Shown here one piece after another: positions 51,415 through 61,100 of a stretch of DNA of 64,000 nt. The stretch is from an uncultured Bacteroides sp. (GTDB lineage: Bacteria; Bacteroidota; Bacteroidia; Bacteroidales; Bacteroidaceae): assembly GCA_949296575.1 (NCBI GenBank), contig CASFPE010000007.1, positions 40,807 to 104,806 of the forward strand, given 5' to 3'. Positions within the stretch are counted from its first letter, which is position 1; the number at the start of each line of letters is the position of its first letter. A program made the translations under genes and the position numbers. Under the pieces are notes generated by a model, which was not told the origin of the DNA, searched no databases, and saw only the letters and a program-made list of their open reading frames with translations.

Positions 51415-52938
51415 ATGGCAGAAAGAAAAGTTAGAGTACGCTTTGCCCCAAGCCCTACGGGGCCATTGCACATCGGGGGAGTACGCACCGCATTATATAA
51501 TTATTTGTTTGCCCGCCAGCACAAGGGTGATTTGGTGTTCCGCATCGAGGACACGGATTCCAACCGCTTTGTGCCGGGCGCTGAGGAGTACATCATTGAA
51601 TCATTCCGCTGGCTGGGGATTGAGTTTGACGAAGGAGTGAGCTTCGGCGGCAATTATGGCCCCTATCGCCAATCCGAACGCCGGGACATCTATAAAAGAT
51701 ATGTGAAGGAACTGCTGGACAGCGGAAAAGCGTACGTGGCTTTCGATACGCCTGCTGAGTTGGAAGCGAAGCGCAAAGAAATAGCTAATTTCCAATATGA
51801 TGCGTCTACCCGGATGGGGATGCGCAATTCGCTGGTTCTCCCAAAAGAAGAGGTGGAAAGGCTTTTGGCGGAAGGTGTGCAATATGTGGTTCGTTTCAAG
51901 GTGGAATCGGATGAAGACGTGCATGTCAACGATTTGATTCGTGGGGATGTGGTCATCAACTCCTCCATTTTGGACGACAAGGTGCTGTATAAGTCTGCAG
52001 ATGAATTGCCGACTTATCATTTAGCCAATATTGTGGACGACCATTTGATGGAAATCACCCATGTTATTCGTGGTGAGGAGTGGTTGCCGTCAGCACCGTT
52101 GCATGTTCTGTTGTATCGTGCATTTGGTTGGGAAGACACCATGCCGCAGTTTGCCCACCTTCCTTTGTTGTTGAAACCCGAGGGCAATGGCAAACTCAGC
52201 AAGCGGGATGGCGATCGTCTGGGCTTTCCTGTATTTCCTTTGGAATGGCATGACCCGAAGACTGGTGAAATCTCATCAGGGTATCGTGAAGCCGGTTATT
52301 TGCCGGAAGCGGTTGTCAATTTCCTTGCTTTATTAGGGTGGAATCCGGGCAACGACCAAGAACTGATGTCAATGGACGAACTGGTTCAACTGTTCAATTT
52401 GAACCATTGCAGTAAGGCAGGTGCCAAGTTCGATTATAAGAAAGGCATTTGGTTCAACCACGAATACATATTGAAAAAACCGGATGCCGAAGTGGCTGAA
52501 TTGTTCAAGCCTGTGTTGTTGGAACATGGAATTGATGTATCTGCGTATAGCGATGAATATTTGGCGCGTGTCGTAGGTTTGGTAAAAGGCCGCGTCAACT
52601 TTGTGAAAGAATTGTGGGAGCAGGCGCGCTTTTTCTTCGTAGCGCCAGAAACGTATGCCGAGAAGGATGTGAAGAAGCGTTGGTCAGAAGACACGCCTCG
52701 TATCATGTTTGAACTGATGGATGTTTTGCGTGGCATTGATGATTTCTCTTCGAAACATTCGGAAGAAATTGTCATTGGCTGGATTACGGAGAAGGGCTAC
52801 CATCTGGGCAACGTGATGAATGCCTTCCGTTTGGCAGTAGTAGGCGAATGCAAGGGACCCCACATGTTCGACATTACCGAGTTGATAGGCAAAGAGGAGA
52901 CGTTAGCCCGGATTGATAAAGCTGTAAGGACGATATGA
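51415..52938 (+). CDS. gltX: Glutamyl-tRNA synthetase
   Basis: 507 residues, class I synthetase. [20 protein letters not shown] contains the HIGH-equivalent [13 protein letters not shown] is the KMSKS-equivalent. [10 protein letters not shown] is also conserved. It attaches glutamate to tRNA-Glu in the cytoplasm. The stop overlaps the start of the acyltransferase gene (ATGA), indicating cotranscription. Confidence 0.97.
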   Translation: MAERKVRVRFAPSPTGPLHIGGVRTALYNYLFARQHKGDLVFRIEDTDSNRFVPGAEEYIIESFRWLGIEFDEGVSFGGNYGPYRQSERRDIYKRYVKELLDSGKAYVAFDTPAELEAKRKEIANFQYDASTRMGMRNSLVLPKEEVERLLAEGVQYVVRFKVESDEDVHVNDLIRGDVVINSSILDDKVLYKSADELPTYHLANIVDDHLMEITHVIRGEEWLPSAPLHVLLYRAFGWEDTMPQFAHLPLLLKPEGNGKLSKRDGDRLGFPVFPLEWHDPKTGEISSGYREAGYLPEAVVNFLALLGWNPGNDQELMSMDELVQLFNLNHCSKAGAKFDYKKGIWFNHEYILKKPDAEVAELFKPVLLEHGIDVSAYSDEYLARVVGLVKGRVNFVKELWEQARFFFVAPETYAEKDVKKRWSEDTPRIMFELMDVLRGIDDFSSKHSEEIVIGWITEKGYHLGNVMNAFRLAVVGECKGPHMFDITELIGKEETLARIDKAVRTI

Positions 52939-53807
52939 TTTACCATCTGCTTCGTCTGTTTCTGAAACTGTTTTCTTTTATTCCTTGGCGTTTAATGTAC
53001 GTCATGTCAGATGGCCTGTACTATATAGTATATTATGTGGCGGGTTATCGGCGGAAGATTGTGCGGCGCAATCTGGTTGAGTCTTTTCCTATGAAAAGTG
53101 AGCAGGAGATAAAACGGATTGAGAAGAAGTTTTATCATTTCTTTGTTGACATGATTTTTGAAAGTTGCAAGTTGGCTTTCATGTCGCAAAGAGAAATGAA
53201 GCAGCGCATGAAGTTTATCAATGTGGAGGAAGTCAATGCCATGATAAGGCAGGGGCGTTCCAATGCGATTTATTTAGGGCATTATGGCAATTGGGAGTGG
53301 GTGTCTTCCATGCCCTTGTGGCTGGATAAGCGCATGACGGGCGCTCAGATTTACCATAAGCTTAGCAATAAACACATGGACAGATTGATGTTAGGCATTC
53401 GTGAACGGATGGGAGCTGCCTGTGTGGAGATGCACAAAACAGCACGTTATGTAACTGAATTAATGGCAGAACATAAAGTGTGTGTGATCGGTTTTATTGC
53501 AGATCAATCTCCACGTAAAAAGGATTCACGCCATTTTCTGCATTTCTTGAATCATAATACGCCTGTATTGACAGGTACGGAAAAAATCATAAAGCATTAT
53601 GGATTCGAGGCTTGGTATTTGGATGTAAGGCGGGTCAAGAGAGGGTATTATGAAGCAGAATTTGTTCGCCTTCATGAAATGCCTCATGCGTTGCCCGACT
53701 TTGAACTGACAGCGATTTATTATCAGATGCTTGAGAAATGTATCAAGGAACATCCAGAATTGTATTTGTGGAGTCATAAGCGGTTCAGGCATGCTGAGAA
53801 ATTGTGA
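52935..53807 (+). CDS. LpxL/HtrB-like lysophospholipid acyltransferase
   Basis: 290 residues with an N-terminal membrane segment ([19 protein letters not shown]). GHYGNWEW provides the HX4D/E-type catalytic motif of lipid A late acyltransferases, and [20 protein letters not shown] the second conserved block. It likely adds a secondary acyl chain to lipid A. Translationally coupled to gltX and followed by glycan genes. Confidence 0.88.
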   Translation: MIYHLLRLFLKLFSFIPWRLMYVMSDGLYYIVYYVAGYRRKIVRRNLVESFPMKSEQEIKRIEKKFYHFFVDMIFESCKLAFMSQREMKQRMKFINVEEVNAMIRQGRSNAIYLGHYGNWEWVSSMPLWLDKRMTGAQIYHKLSNKHMDRLMLGIRERMGAACVEMHKTARYVTELMAEHKVCVIGFIADQSPRKKDSRHFLHFLNHNTPVLTGTEKIIKHYGFEAWYLDVRRVKRGYYEAEFVRLHEMPHALPDFELTAIYYQMLEKCIKEHPELYLWSHKRFRHAEKL

Positions 53808-53852
53808 GATGGAGAAGGCAAAATAGAAGTAAGATATTTAAATTCTAACGAT

Positions 53853-54845
53853 GTGGATATAGATTTTGTAATCACGTGGGTGGACATGAATGACCCGAAG
53901 TGGCAAGCGGATTTCGCGAAATATTCCGGCAACAAGGCCACCACGAAGAACGGGGTCTCCGAAGCCCGTTTTCGTGACTATGGCTTTCTGAAGTATTGGT
54001 TTCGCGGGGTAGAGAAGTTTGCGCCTTGGGTGCGCAAGATACACTTTGTTACCAGCGGACAAAAGCCGGAATGGATAGATGCCAATCATCCGAAAATTCA
54101 TTTGGTGAGCCACAAAGATTATATCCCGGAACAATTCTTGCCTACTTACAATTCGGTGGTGATAGAGCGTTATCTGCATCAAATCCCCGGTTTGGCGGAA
54201 CATTTTGTCTATTTCAACGATGATTTCTATATCATAAACACAATCGGGCAAGAACGATTTTTCCGCAACGGATTGCCTTGCGACATCGCCACTTTCCTTT
54301 ACAATCCTTCGTGGTCGCAATGGTACAAGCGCATCAAGAACAACCTGAAAATCATCAACTGCCACTTCGACAAGAAAGAGGTGATGGCACGCGACCACGA
54401 CAAATGGTTTCACCCGAGCTACGGCTCCCGTGCCCGTTGGAACTATCTGCTGAAGCATTACAATAAGTTTATCACCTTGCGGACTCCCCATAACGCGCAG
54501 CCCTACCTGAAAACAACGTTTGAGGAAGTATGGGCTGTGGCAGAGAAGGAACTGACCGAGACATCGGCCAACCGTTTCCGTGCCTTGACCGACTATACGC
54601 CGGAATTGTTCCGCACGTGGCAAATCTGCCGGGGAAATTTTGAACCTTACAACACGTATCGTGACACGAAGATGTTCCCGCTCATGGTTCGCCCCAAACA
54701 AGCCGTTCGTGCCATTCGCGAGCAGGCCTATTCATTGGTTTGCCTGAATGACAATGTGCATATCCGTCACTATGCAGAGGTCATGGAAAATATCAAGGAC
54801 GCTTTTGAATCTATCTTGCCGGATAAATCAAGTTTTGAACTTTAA
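53853..54845 (+). CDS. Stealth-family sugar-phosphotransferase
   Basis: 330 residues beginning at GTG 53853 (the ATG at 53851 is out of frame and stops at once). IDFVITWVDMNDPKW is Stealth conserved region 1; ARFRDYGFLKYWFRGVEKFA plus HFVTSGQKPEW is region 2; FVYFNDDFYI region 3; a C-terminal region with DNVHIRHYAEVMENIKDAFE region 4. Stealth enzymes transfer hexose-1-phosphate to make phosphodiester-linked capsular or surface glycans. Confidence 0.9.
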   Translation: MDIDFVITWVDMNDPKWQADFAKYSGNKATTKNGVSEARFRDYGFLKYWFRGVEKFAPWVRKIHFVTSGQKPEWIDANHPKIHLVSHKDYIPEQFLPTYNSVVIERYLHQIPGLAEHFVYFNDDFYIINTIGQERFFRNGLPCDIATFLYNPSWSQWYKRIKNNLKIINCHFDKKEVMARDHDKWFHPSYGSRARWNYLLKHYNKFITLRTPHNAQPYLKTTFEEVWAVAEKELTETSANRFRALTDYTPELFRTWQICRGNFEPYNTYRDTKMFPLMVRPKQAVRAIREQAYSLVCLNDNVHIRHYAEVMENIKDAFESILPDKSSFEL

Positions 54846-54860
54846 AATAGCGAACAATCC

Positions 54861-55739
54861 ATGAATAAGGCTCTTGCAGAAATCATAGCGGGTGTCATTC
54901 CGCACAAAATGACACGCAACCGGTGGCGTGGCATCCTGCGCTACGGGCCTGTCAAGGCTTTGAAGTTGAAACTTCGGATGAAGCGTGACCATACGCCTCC
55001 CAAATATTATTTGGCGGTATGCGCCATCGCCAAAAACGAAGGACCTTATTTCAAGGAGTGGATAGAGTGGCATCGTGCGCACGGAGTAGAGAAGTTCTAC
55101 ATCTATGACAACGAAAGTACGGATTGCACCCAAGAGGTGTTGACGCCTTATATCGAATCGGGGTTGGTGGAGTATATTTCTTTCCCCGGTTATAGAAAAC
55201 AATTGGCTGCCTACGATGATTGTTTGGAAAAACATCGTTTGGAGGCTCGATGGATAGCTTTCATTGATTTGGATGAGTTTATAGTCCCGATGAAAGATAA
55301 GACTATTCCCGATTTTTTAAGCCGATTTGAGAATTTTCCCGCAGTGGAAATAAACTGGTTAATTTATGGTAGTGGTGGTGCGAAAAAGAAATTGCCCGGA
55401 ACCATGATGGATCGGTTTAAGTGTCATTCGCTTCCCGGTAATAGGCTGAACAGACATGTAAAGAGCATCGTAAATCCCCGGCGTGTATTCACGATGATTG
55501 GCTGCCATGAAGCGGCACGAATTTCCGGCTATGCGGCAGACTCTCATGGGAATCTTATCACAAAGCATTTTCGCGAACGCGAGCCGCAACAGGACATTAT
55601 CCGCATCAACCATTATGCCGTAAGGTCTTTTGAAGAGTTCTTAGAAAAACAAAACCGTGGCAGAGCCAGCGGCACACAGAAGACAGTCCCGATAGAATAT
55701 TTCGCCCAATACGACCTGAACGACATAAAGGAAAGCTGA
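54861..55739 (+). CDS. GT92/GT2-like glycosyltransferase
   Basis: 292 residues. YLAVCAIAKNEGPYFKEWIE, HGVEKFYIYDNESTDCTQ and WIAFIDLDEFIVP (DLDEF as the metal-binding DxD) match the Glyco_tranf_2_4/GT92 group. It lies 15 nt after the Stealth gene; together they look like a small surface-glycan decoration unit. The last chromosomal-type gene before the mobile region. Confidence 0.87.
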   Translation: MNKALAEIIAGVIPHKMTRNRWRGILRYGPVKALKLKLRMKRDHTPPKYYLAVCAIAKNEGPYFKEWIEWHRAHGVEKFYIYDNESTDCTQEVLTPYIESGLVEYISFPGYRKQLAAYDDCLEKHRLEARWIAFIDLDEFIVPMKDKTIPDFLSRFENFPAVEINWLIYGSGGAKKKLPGTMMDRFKCHSLPGNRLNRHVKSIVNPRRVFTMIGCHEAARISGYAADSHGNLITKHFREREPQQDIIRINHYAVRSFEEFLEKQNRGRASGTQKTVPIEYFAQYDLNDIKES

Positions 55740-55835
55740 AAGCAAAAGACAATATCCCAATTCCGCATTTTAAGCATCATTGGTTATATCGTTTGGGATT
55801 TATATACTTAACTGCACATAGCAAATTATAAAATC

Positions 55836-56210
55836 ATGGGAGTAGAAACAACATCAGCCGACATTGTTATGTCCGGCTATAAAAATTTCGAGGAACTTAA
55901 CAGGGGAATATCCGATGCGGCGAAAAACATTCCCGAAGGGTTCTGCGACTTATCGGCAAGCATATTTGTGGCTTATCCGTGCGAAGATGACGAGTATGAT
56001 TACAACACAAGGAGCATAATTTCTATAAATGCTTCCACGATAGAGGAGGCAATCTCTGAATTGCGTAAACTCTCACAAGGAAGTTATACACGGATTACCT
56101 TAGACGTGACTTTGGAGAAAAGTTGTAATGGCCCAAAAGAATGCCATACTTGTATTTATAGCAATGGGCCTCCACAGTTTTCCGAAAGTTGTCACAGCAG
56201 CAATAAGTGA
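55836..56210 (+). CDS. Hypothetical protein, 124 residues
   Basis: Starts MGVETTSADIVMSGYKNFEE. No signal peptide or membrane segment. The C-terminus has five cysteines, four of them close together (CNGPKECHTC, ESCHSSNK) that could bind a metal. Not recognised. It begins the stretch of small orphan genes preceding the transposase; the 250-bp gap after it (56211-56460) shows no gene, only an AT-rich region with no clear promoter. Confidence 0.5.
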   Translation: MGVETTSADIVMSGYKNFEELNRGISDAAKNIPEGFCDLSASIFVAYPCEDDEYDYNTRSIISINASTIEEAISELRKLSQGSYTRITLDVTLEKSCNGPKECHTCIYSNGPPQFSESCHSSNK

Positions 56211-56460
56211 TTTTGTATTCCATTCCGCTTACTAAGATTCTTGGGAATTTATGGTGGACAGGGCATTTCTTTGGAACGACCCTGCACCATATAATCTTTT
56301 TGAATACGGCAGGTTTATAAATCATGGCACAAAGTTACCGATTATTATCGGAACGTAATTATATACAAGCCTAAACAATTTGGGCATATAATTAGTTATT
56401 CTAATAAAGATAACAGAGGTTCGAGAAAATCTGCGTATTTTTGCAATAAATTGTGAGTAT

Positions 56461-56709
56461 ATGGCAGAGAACGATAAACAGGAAGTAGACTTAAAGGGCA
56501 GTTCCGACCCGAAAGAGAATACCAGAAGCCGGATTGCAATGATATATGTATGTGCATTCTTTGGTGTTATTGCTGTGGTATTTGGAATAGGGCTTTTTAG
56601 CTGCTTCAAAGTAGATGAGTATAAGGATATGCTTGTAACTGTTTCAGGCATATTATCTGGGCCTCTCGGATTTATTGTCGGTTACTATTTTAAGGCTTCA
56701 AAAGAATGA
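56461..56709 (+). CDS. Small membrane protein, 82 residues
   Basis: A charged N-terminus (about 1-24) is followed by two hydrophobic segments, IAMIYVCAFFGVIAVVFGIG (about 25-44) and a second near 56-75 (MLVTVSGILSGPLGFIVGYYF). Small two-helix proteins of this type occur in phages and mobile elements. Its stop overlaps the next gene start (ATGA). Confidence 0.55.
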   Translation: MAENDKQEVDLKGSSDPKENTRSRIAMIYVCAFFGVIAVVFGIGLFSCFKVDEYKDMLVTVSGILSGPLGFIVGYYFKASKE

Positions 56710-56978
56710 ACACGTTTATAGTCACATATACTTTGGATGACTCTACGGAGTCATATTCAAAGATAAGTTCTCGCTTGAAGGACTTTCCTAAGTGGGCGAA
56801 AGTGTTCGCCCGTGTATGGATAATCAGGACATCACGTTCTTCCAAAAGGGTTCGTGATGAGTTGTCAGATGTAATCGAGGGGAAGGGGAAAATTGTCGTA
56901 ATCAACATTACAGACTCTGCGTGGGCCACATACGGCATCAATGATAGAATGATTGACTGGATGAAAGAAAATATTTGA
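56706..56978 (+). CDS. SinR-like (Cas2-fold) protein
   Basis: 90 residues. The pattern MNTFIVTYTLDD, LKDFPKWAKVFARVWIIRT, VRDELSDVIEGKGKIVVINI and AWATYGINDRMIDWMKENI matches small SinR-annotated proteins with a Cas2-like ferredoxin fold. These are not accompanied by CRISPR arrays and none is here. Overlaps the small membrane protein gene by 4 nt, so the pair is coupled. Role unknown. Confidence 0.6.
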   Translation: MNTFIVTYTLDDSTESYSKISSRLKDFPKWAKVFARVWIIRTSRSSKRVRDELSDVIEGKGKIVVINITDSAWATYGINDRMIDWMKENI

Positions 56979-57195
56979 GGGCTTACTAAAATATAACTAA
57001 AGTTCGTATTTGGGTCTGTGAGTGGAAATTCTTACACCAAAATCATGTTTGCAGACATTCACAAGACTTTCATACAGATATTGGTTTTAGTAATTATCAC
57101 TATAAAAGTAATATAAGAAATTGTTTACCAGATATTTGGATAGCTGAAACATTTTTGCTACCTTAGTGCATAATCAAACCAGTAATGCGCATTAT

Positions 57196-58122
57196 ATGGT
57201 AGTAAAATTCAAATCATTGTCCGACCTTTTGCATGCGTTGCCCGATGAGGAGTCGTGCATAGCCTATCTTGAATGGATAGTGTGGAAAGGGAAAGTCGTA
57301 TCTCCCTACGACCCGCAATCTCAGGTGTACAAATGCAAAGGTCACAATTACAAGTGCAAAAACACCGGAAAGTATTTCAACGCAAGGACGAACACGATGT
57401 TCTACCGTTCATCCGTACCGTTGCAGAAGTGGTTCATGGCCATTTGGCTGTTTATGACGCACCGCAAAGGATTGTCCTCCGTGCAGCTTTCAAAGGACAT
57501 CGGTGTGACACAGAAGACCGCTTGGGCTATGCTGCACCGCATACGCAAGTGCTTCGGGGAACAGAACAAGGAGTTGAAACTTGACGGCACAGTAGAAATT
57601 GACGAAACTTTCATCGGAGGCAAAAACAAGAATCGTCATAAGGACAAGAAGGCCAAACACAGCAGGGGACGAAGTTTCAAGGATAAAGTTCCTGTATTCG
57701 GAATGCTCCAACGTGGAGGGTATGTGGTGGCGAAAGTAGTCGCTAATACACGGGCGAAAACTTTGCGCAAGGAGACAGACAAGACCATAGTAAAAGGCAG
57801 CACAATTTACAGTGACGAATGGAACTACGGCAACTTGTCCCAAAGATACAGCCACTTTTACATAAACCACTGTTACGGCGTTTATGGCATCGGAGATATT
57901 ACCACTAATTCTATAGAGGGCTTTTGGTCTATACTGAAACGTGGCATCATAGGAGTGTACCACAAGGTATCGAAACGGCATCTGCAAAAATATGTGGACG
58001 AGTTTGTTTTCAGGTACAACCAAAGATTGCTACCTTTGCAAGAGCAGTTCCGTACTGCAATGGAGTGTTTGAACCAAAGAGTAACTTATAACGACTTGAT
58101 TTATGCCAACGAGAAAGCCTAA
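57196..58122 (+). CDS. IS1595-family (ISXO2-like) transposase
   Basis: 308 residues from ATG 57196 (GTG 57166 is in frame). N-terminal zinc-ribbon-like segment (YKCKGHNYKCKNTGKYF), helix-turn-helix region (SSVQLSKDIGVTQKTAWAML), then the DDE/N catalytic domain: VEIDETFIGGKNK (first Asp), IYSDEWNYG (second Asp) and TTNSIEGFWSILKRGI (third position, Asn-Ser-Ile-Glu). It ends RYNQRLLPLQEQF. It appears intact. Followed with a 20-nt overlap by a KilA-N gene. Confidence 0.9.
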   Translation: MVVKFKSLSDLLHALPDEESCIAYLEWIVWKGKVVSPYDPQSQVYKCKGHNYKCKNTGKYFNARTNTMFYRSSVPLQKWFMAIWLFMTHRKGLSSVQLSKDIGVTQKTAWAMLHRIRKCFGEQNKELKLDGTVEIDETFIGGKNKNRHKDKKAKHSRGRSFKDKVPVFGMLQRGGYVVAKVVANTRAKTLRKETDKTIVKGSTIYSDEWNYGNLSQRYSHFYINHCYGVYGIGDITTNSIEGFWSILKRGIIGVYHKVSKRHLQKYVDEFVFRYNQRLLPLQEQFRTAMECLNQRVTYNDLIYANEKA

Positions 58123-58567
58123 AAAATCATTCGAGATGAGAAAAGTGAACGGAATCGAAATCCGGCAGCGTGTGTCCGACGGCTATATGGACGCTATGGC
58201 TATATGTGACGCTTGCGACAAAGACTTTGCCGATTACATACAGGCTCGTTTCACTCAGAGGCTTGTCCGTGAACTCACACGGAGTACGGGCATAAGTGAA
58301 ACGGAACTCATACAAAAAGCAGAGGGCGTTGATGAAATATGGGTACACCCTCAAATAGCAATCAATTTATCGCAATGGGCTTCCCCTAAATTGGCGGTGA
58401 AAGTTCCCAAGTGGATAATCGAGTGGTATATAAAACAAGAAAAGGTTACTCCGAAAGAAGTAACCACTAAAACAGAATCAACATCAGGAATAAAATTCGA
58501 GGACATTGACCAAGGCTTTGCTTCCTTAATAAGCAAGGCGGTGAACTATAATCCCGAAGGAAAATAA
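58103..58567 (+). CDS. KilA-N domain protein
   Basis: 154 residues. VNGIEIRQRVSDGYMDAMAIC, ADYIQARFTQRLVRELTRST and IWVHPQIAINLSQWASPKLA follow the KilA-N DNA-binding pattern common in phage antirepressors and regulators. It overlaps the transposase gene by 20 nt, which suggests it is a passenger gene translated with it or a phage gene next to an insertion. Confidence 0.8.
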   Translation: MPTRKPKKSFEMRKVNGIEIRQRVSDGYMDAMAICDACDKDFADYIQARFTQRLVRELTRSTGISETELIQKAEGVDEIWVHPQIAINLSQWASPKLAVKVPKWIIEWYIKQEKVTPKEVTTKTESTSGIKFEDIDQGFASLISKAVNYNPEGK

Positions 58568-58601
58568 GCATGGAGCTTCCACCCCATACTTACACAGGAA
58601 A

Positions 58602-59129
58602 TCATTCCGCACGGTAAACGGCTATCTCGTATTCATTAGCGTACCTTTCGCTGTTTGCCACTTCCATATAGACGTTTCCGTTCTTTGTAGTTTTTCGGTA
58701 CTGCCTTACTTCCGTGCCGTAAACATCAGGCAACAATTTGCCAGTATTGGAGCGCACGTTTACATTCTCGCCATTGGTTACATATCCATAACCGTAATCA
58801 ACGGCTTTCTGTATGAAATCTGTGGCTTGTTCTGCAAAAAGCCTTAGGGTCATTTGCACAACTACGCCTTTTTCGTTGGATTCCATGCCTACAAAGCAAT
58901 CACCGAAATCATAAAAGAAAGTCAGGTTTAAGATTTGTACAGGGGTAACGTCAAATTCCTTTTCCACTGTGGGGATTGTGAAAAACGAAGCTCCCAGCCA
59001 GTTTGTATAGTATTCGGGGGTGAGGAACGCTGCACGCTTTTCTTCCGGCGTGGTCGGCACTTTGTCCTGCGCAAAACAGAACTGCGCAACAAGGACAAGC
59101 AATATTGCCAATGCGGATTTGGTTTTCAT
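58602..59129 (-). CDS. Secreted hypothetical protein
   Basis: 175 residues from ATG 59129 (MKTKSALAILLVLVAQFCFA, cleaved before QDKVPTTPEE). The mature part is beta-rich, with a segment (DVTPVQILNLTFFYDFGDCF) and YGTEVRQYRKTTKNGNVYM. No family recognised. It is 31 nt downstream of the DUF4352-like gene on the same strand; the pair runs against the phage genes. Confidence 0.6.
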   Translation of the reverse strand: MKTKSALAILLVLVAQFCFAQDKVPTTPEEKRAAFLTPEYYTNWLGASFFTIPTVEKEFDVTPVQILNLTFFYDFGDCFVGMESNEKGVVVQMTLRLFAEQATDFIQKAVDYGYGYVTNGENVNVRSNTGKLLPDVYGTEVRQYRKTTKNGNVYMEVANSERYANEYEIAVYRAE

Positions 59130-59160
59130 ATTGGTTATTTTAATCAAGATAAAAGCCGGA

Positions 59161-59772
59161 TTAGTTCGCTGCAAGCGGTATTTTCGCTACAATGTAACCG
59201 TTCAGGCTCAGGTAATAGGTTTCTTCTTTTACTGAATAACCTACCTTTTCTTCCTTGCCAATATTGGGTTCTACGATGGTGAAGAAGAAAGTACCCGGAG
59301 CAAAGTCGCCGAACATGGGTTCGTAGATGCCGGATTCTTCCACTTCCACTTTTTCAGAATCCAAGAGTTTCCATTGCGCGTTGCTGATGAAGAACTTCTC
59401 GTTGGAGTTGTTCTTTATGCGCACGGTGAAAACGAGGTTCAAGCCGTTGTTTGGAATGCGGTTCACCTTGATGTCCTTGAAAACGATTTCCACATTCCCG
59501 TTTGAATACGGCAAGTTGATTGCATCCCCTTTGGCTAAGACTTTTGGCTCTTTCGGGGATTCTTCTTGTGCATTTCCGGGTTGCTCGGTTTCTGCGTTGA
59601 TTTCGGGCTTCTCCGATATTGAAGCACCAACGATGCCGCAGATTAAAAACACACTGAGAAAAATAAGTGCGACTTTACCACGGGAAGAACACTTTACTGT
59701 TTTCGGGCTGAACATGCCCACGATGAATGCCACAAGGGACAATGCGGCTGCGATAATTAAAATAGTTTCCAT
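59161..59772 (-). CDS. DUF4352-like membrane-anchored protein
   Basis: 203 residues. Two N-terminal hydrophobic segments (about 4-20 and 33-50), a Pro/Glu-rich linker (about 55-80), then an immunoglobulin-like domain with KGDAINLPYSNGNVEIVFKD, NLVFTVRIKNNSNEKFFI and FAPGTFFFTIVEP, the DUF4352 pattern. Probably exported and bound to the membrane. It has a good promoter at 59832-59803. A lysogenic-conversion role is possible but unproven. Confidence 0.65.
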   Translation of the reverse strand: METILIIAAALSLVAFIVGMFSPKTVKCSSRGKVALIFLSVFLICGIVGASISEKPEINAETEQPGNAQEESPKEPKVLAKGDAINLPYSNGNVEIVFKDIKVNRIPNNGLNLVFTVRIKNNSNEKFFISNAQWKLLDSEKVEVEESGIYEPMFGDFAPGTFFFTIVEPNIGKEEKVGYSVKEETYYLSLNGYIVAKIPLAAN

Positions 59773-59802
59773 AAGATTATGAATGTATTATGATTTTTGC
59801 GA

Positions 59803-59832
59803 CAAAGATATAATATTTTATCGTAATAACAA
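59803..59832 (-). promoter_or_regulatory. Promoter for the DUF4352-like and secreted-protein pair
   Basis: On the minus strand TATCTTTG (59810-59803) matches TAnnTTTG; TTG at 59832-59830 lies 19 nt upstream. The leader to the ATG at 59772 would be about 25 nt. Confidence 0.55.
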
Positions 59833-59964
59833 TAACTATAAACAAAAATGCAATGACCAAAACAGGCATCCACTTTGAATGGCGGTTTGCTAAAAACAAA
59901 TTATTTCGTTATATATGCCCGTAATGAAAAACATATATAATGTGTAACTAAAAAACTTGGCATC

Positions 59965-61002
59965 ATGGCACGAATCATTGAAAAGCCTTTCGACGCAGGC
60001 AAAAAAATCGCGTTGAGCAAATTCCGTGGCGCACCCAACTTAATCACAACTTCCGACTTGAACAGGCAGCTTGAAGCGTTCCAGCACCAACTGGACCTGT
60101 TGGCAAGCAACACGGCTGTGTATTCTGATTTCAGCATTGTACTATTAAGAGTAGGTGACGTGGTTACTTGCGTTTCCGGCTATACCTACATGGAATTTGG
60201 CGGTTGCAGTTTTTCACCCGCGACAATAAACGGGGAAATAGAAGTGAACAAAGAAGCGGGCATGCTTTATGTGGTGCTTACGGCAAAAAAGAAGTTGGTG
60301 ACTTACGCGGACGACTTTGAACACACGATTGCCGGGGCGAAGTTCGCTGACGGCACATCGCAGCCTGCCGCTGAACAATACGTGTATTATGACGAGGCGG
60401 TCGTAATATCCGACACGTTGGACGTTGACAACAAAGTGGTGTTGCTTGCCACCCTTGAAAAAAGGGAAGGACTTGGAAATTATGTTACCAGATTGAATTG
60501 CTTGAAAAAAGATTCCTCACTCATTTTGGAGATGCTCAAAACGAAGGATGAATTGACTTCTTATATTTCAGAAGCAAAATCTGAACTCAACGGGAACATT
60601 GAAAAAGCTACCGTGGTAAAGACTTACCCGATTTCATCATACGACTTGGCGGAAGGGACGTTCGTTTTCCCGAACGGTTCACTTGGCGATTTGGCAGAGG
60701 GGGATTTCATCGAACTGAACATCCCGTTCACAACCGTGCTGTATTCTAACGGGGACGAAATTGCCGCCGGGCTTGTGGCGTTGCGCTTGGAATGCAGGGT
60801 CTCCACCCCTAACAGTGTGGGCGGGTATTCCCCTTTGTGCGTCACCACCGGGACGGACGACAACATCAAGTTGGCAGGCGCAAGGGCGCTTTTCGACATG
60901 GCTACCGGGACTTTCACGGTGGATTTCACACCGCACGCAAGTTTCGGCAGCTTCATCCCGTCGGGGTATTTCAAAGTGACAAAAATAAAAACGGAACAAT
61001 AA
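59965..61002 (+). CDS. Phage structural protein, probable tail-module component
   Basis: 345 residues beginning MARIIEKPFDAGKKIALSKF. The N-terminal segment (FRGAPNLITTSDLNRQLEAF) is followed by beta-rich sequence and a short helical middle (LKTKDELTSYISEAKSELNG), then a C-terminal beta domain. No family recognised. Preceded by the ATAACTAAAA-like leader that recurs in this region (see findings). Assigned to phage by context. Confidence 0.55.
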   Translation: MARIIEKPFDAGKKIALSKFRGAPNLITTSDLNRQLEAFQHQLDLLASNTAVYSDFSIVLLRVGDVVTCVSGYTYMEFGGCSFSPATINGEIEVNKEAGMLYVVLTAKKKLVTYADDFEHTIAGAKFADGTSQPAAEQYVYYDEAVVISDTLDVDNKVVLLATLEKREGLGNYVTRLNCLKKDSSLILEMLKTKDELTSYISEAKSELNGNIEKATVVKTYPISSYDLAEGTFVFPNGSLGDLAEGDFIELNIPFTTVLYSNGDEIAAGLVALRLECRVSTPNSVGGYSPLCVTTGTDDNIKLAGARALFDMATGTFTVDFTPHASFGSFIPSGYFKVTKIKTEQ

Positions 61003-61016
61003 CATTAACCAAAGGC

Positions 61017-61097
61017 ATGGGGTTCACCGCCCGCAAATCTGTTCTTCATAAGCATTACAAATCAGGGCGGCACCCATGCCTGCTTTTGAATAGGTAA
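61017..61097 (+). CDS. Possible 26-residue basic peptide
   Basis: An ATG at 61017 opens MGFTARKSVLHKHYKSG and ends with a TAA three bases before the Dps-like gene start. It is basic and has no known match. It may only be leader sequence; listed because it fills the space between two genes in the same direction and could couple translation. Confidence 0.2.
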   Translation: MGFTARKSVLHKHYKSGRHPCLLLNR

Positions 61098-61100
61098 GTT

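Larger units (their letters stand above)
57012..58600 (+). mobile_element. IS1595-like element with transposase and KilA-N passenger (ends tentative)
   Basis: The left end near 57012 reads GGGTCTGTGAGTGGAAATTC; the complement near 58600-58570 reads TAAGTATGGGGTGGAAGCTC. The shared GxGTGGAAxxTC is consistent with imperfect terminal inverted repeats of this family, but only 9 of 19 aligned bases match and I see no clear target duplication. The interior is fully used by the transposase and the overlapping KilA-N gene. The 217 nt before the transposase start hold no other gene. Confidence 0.4.
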
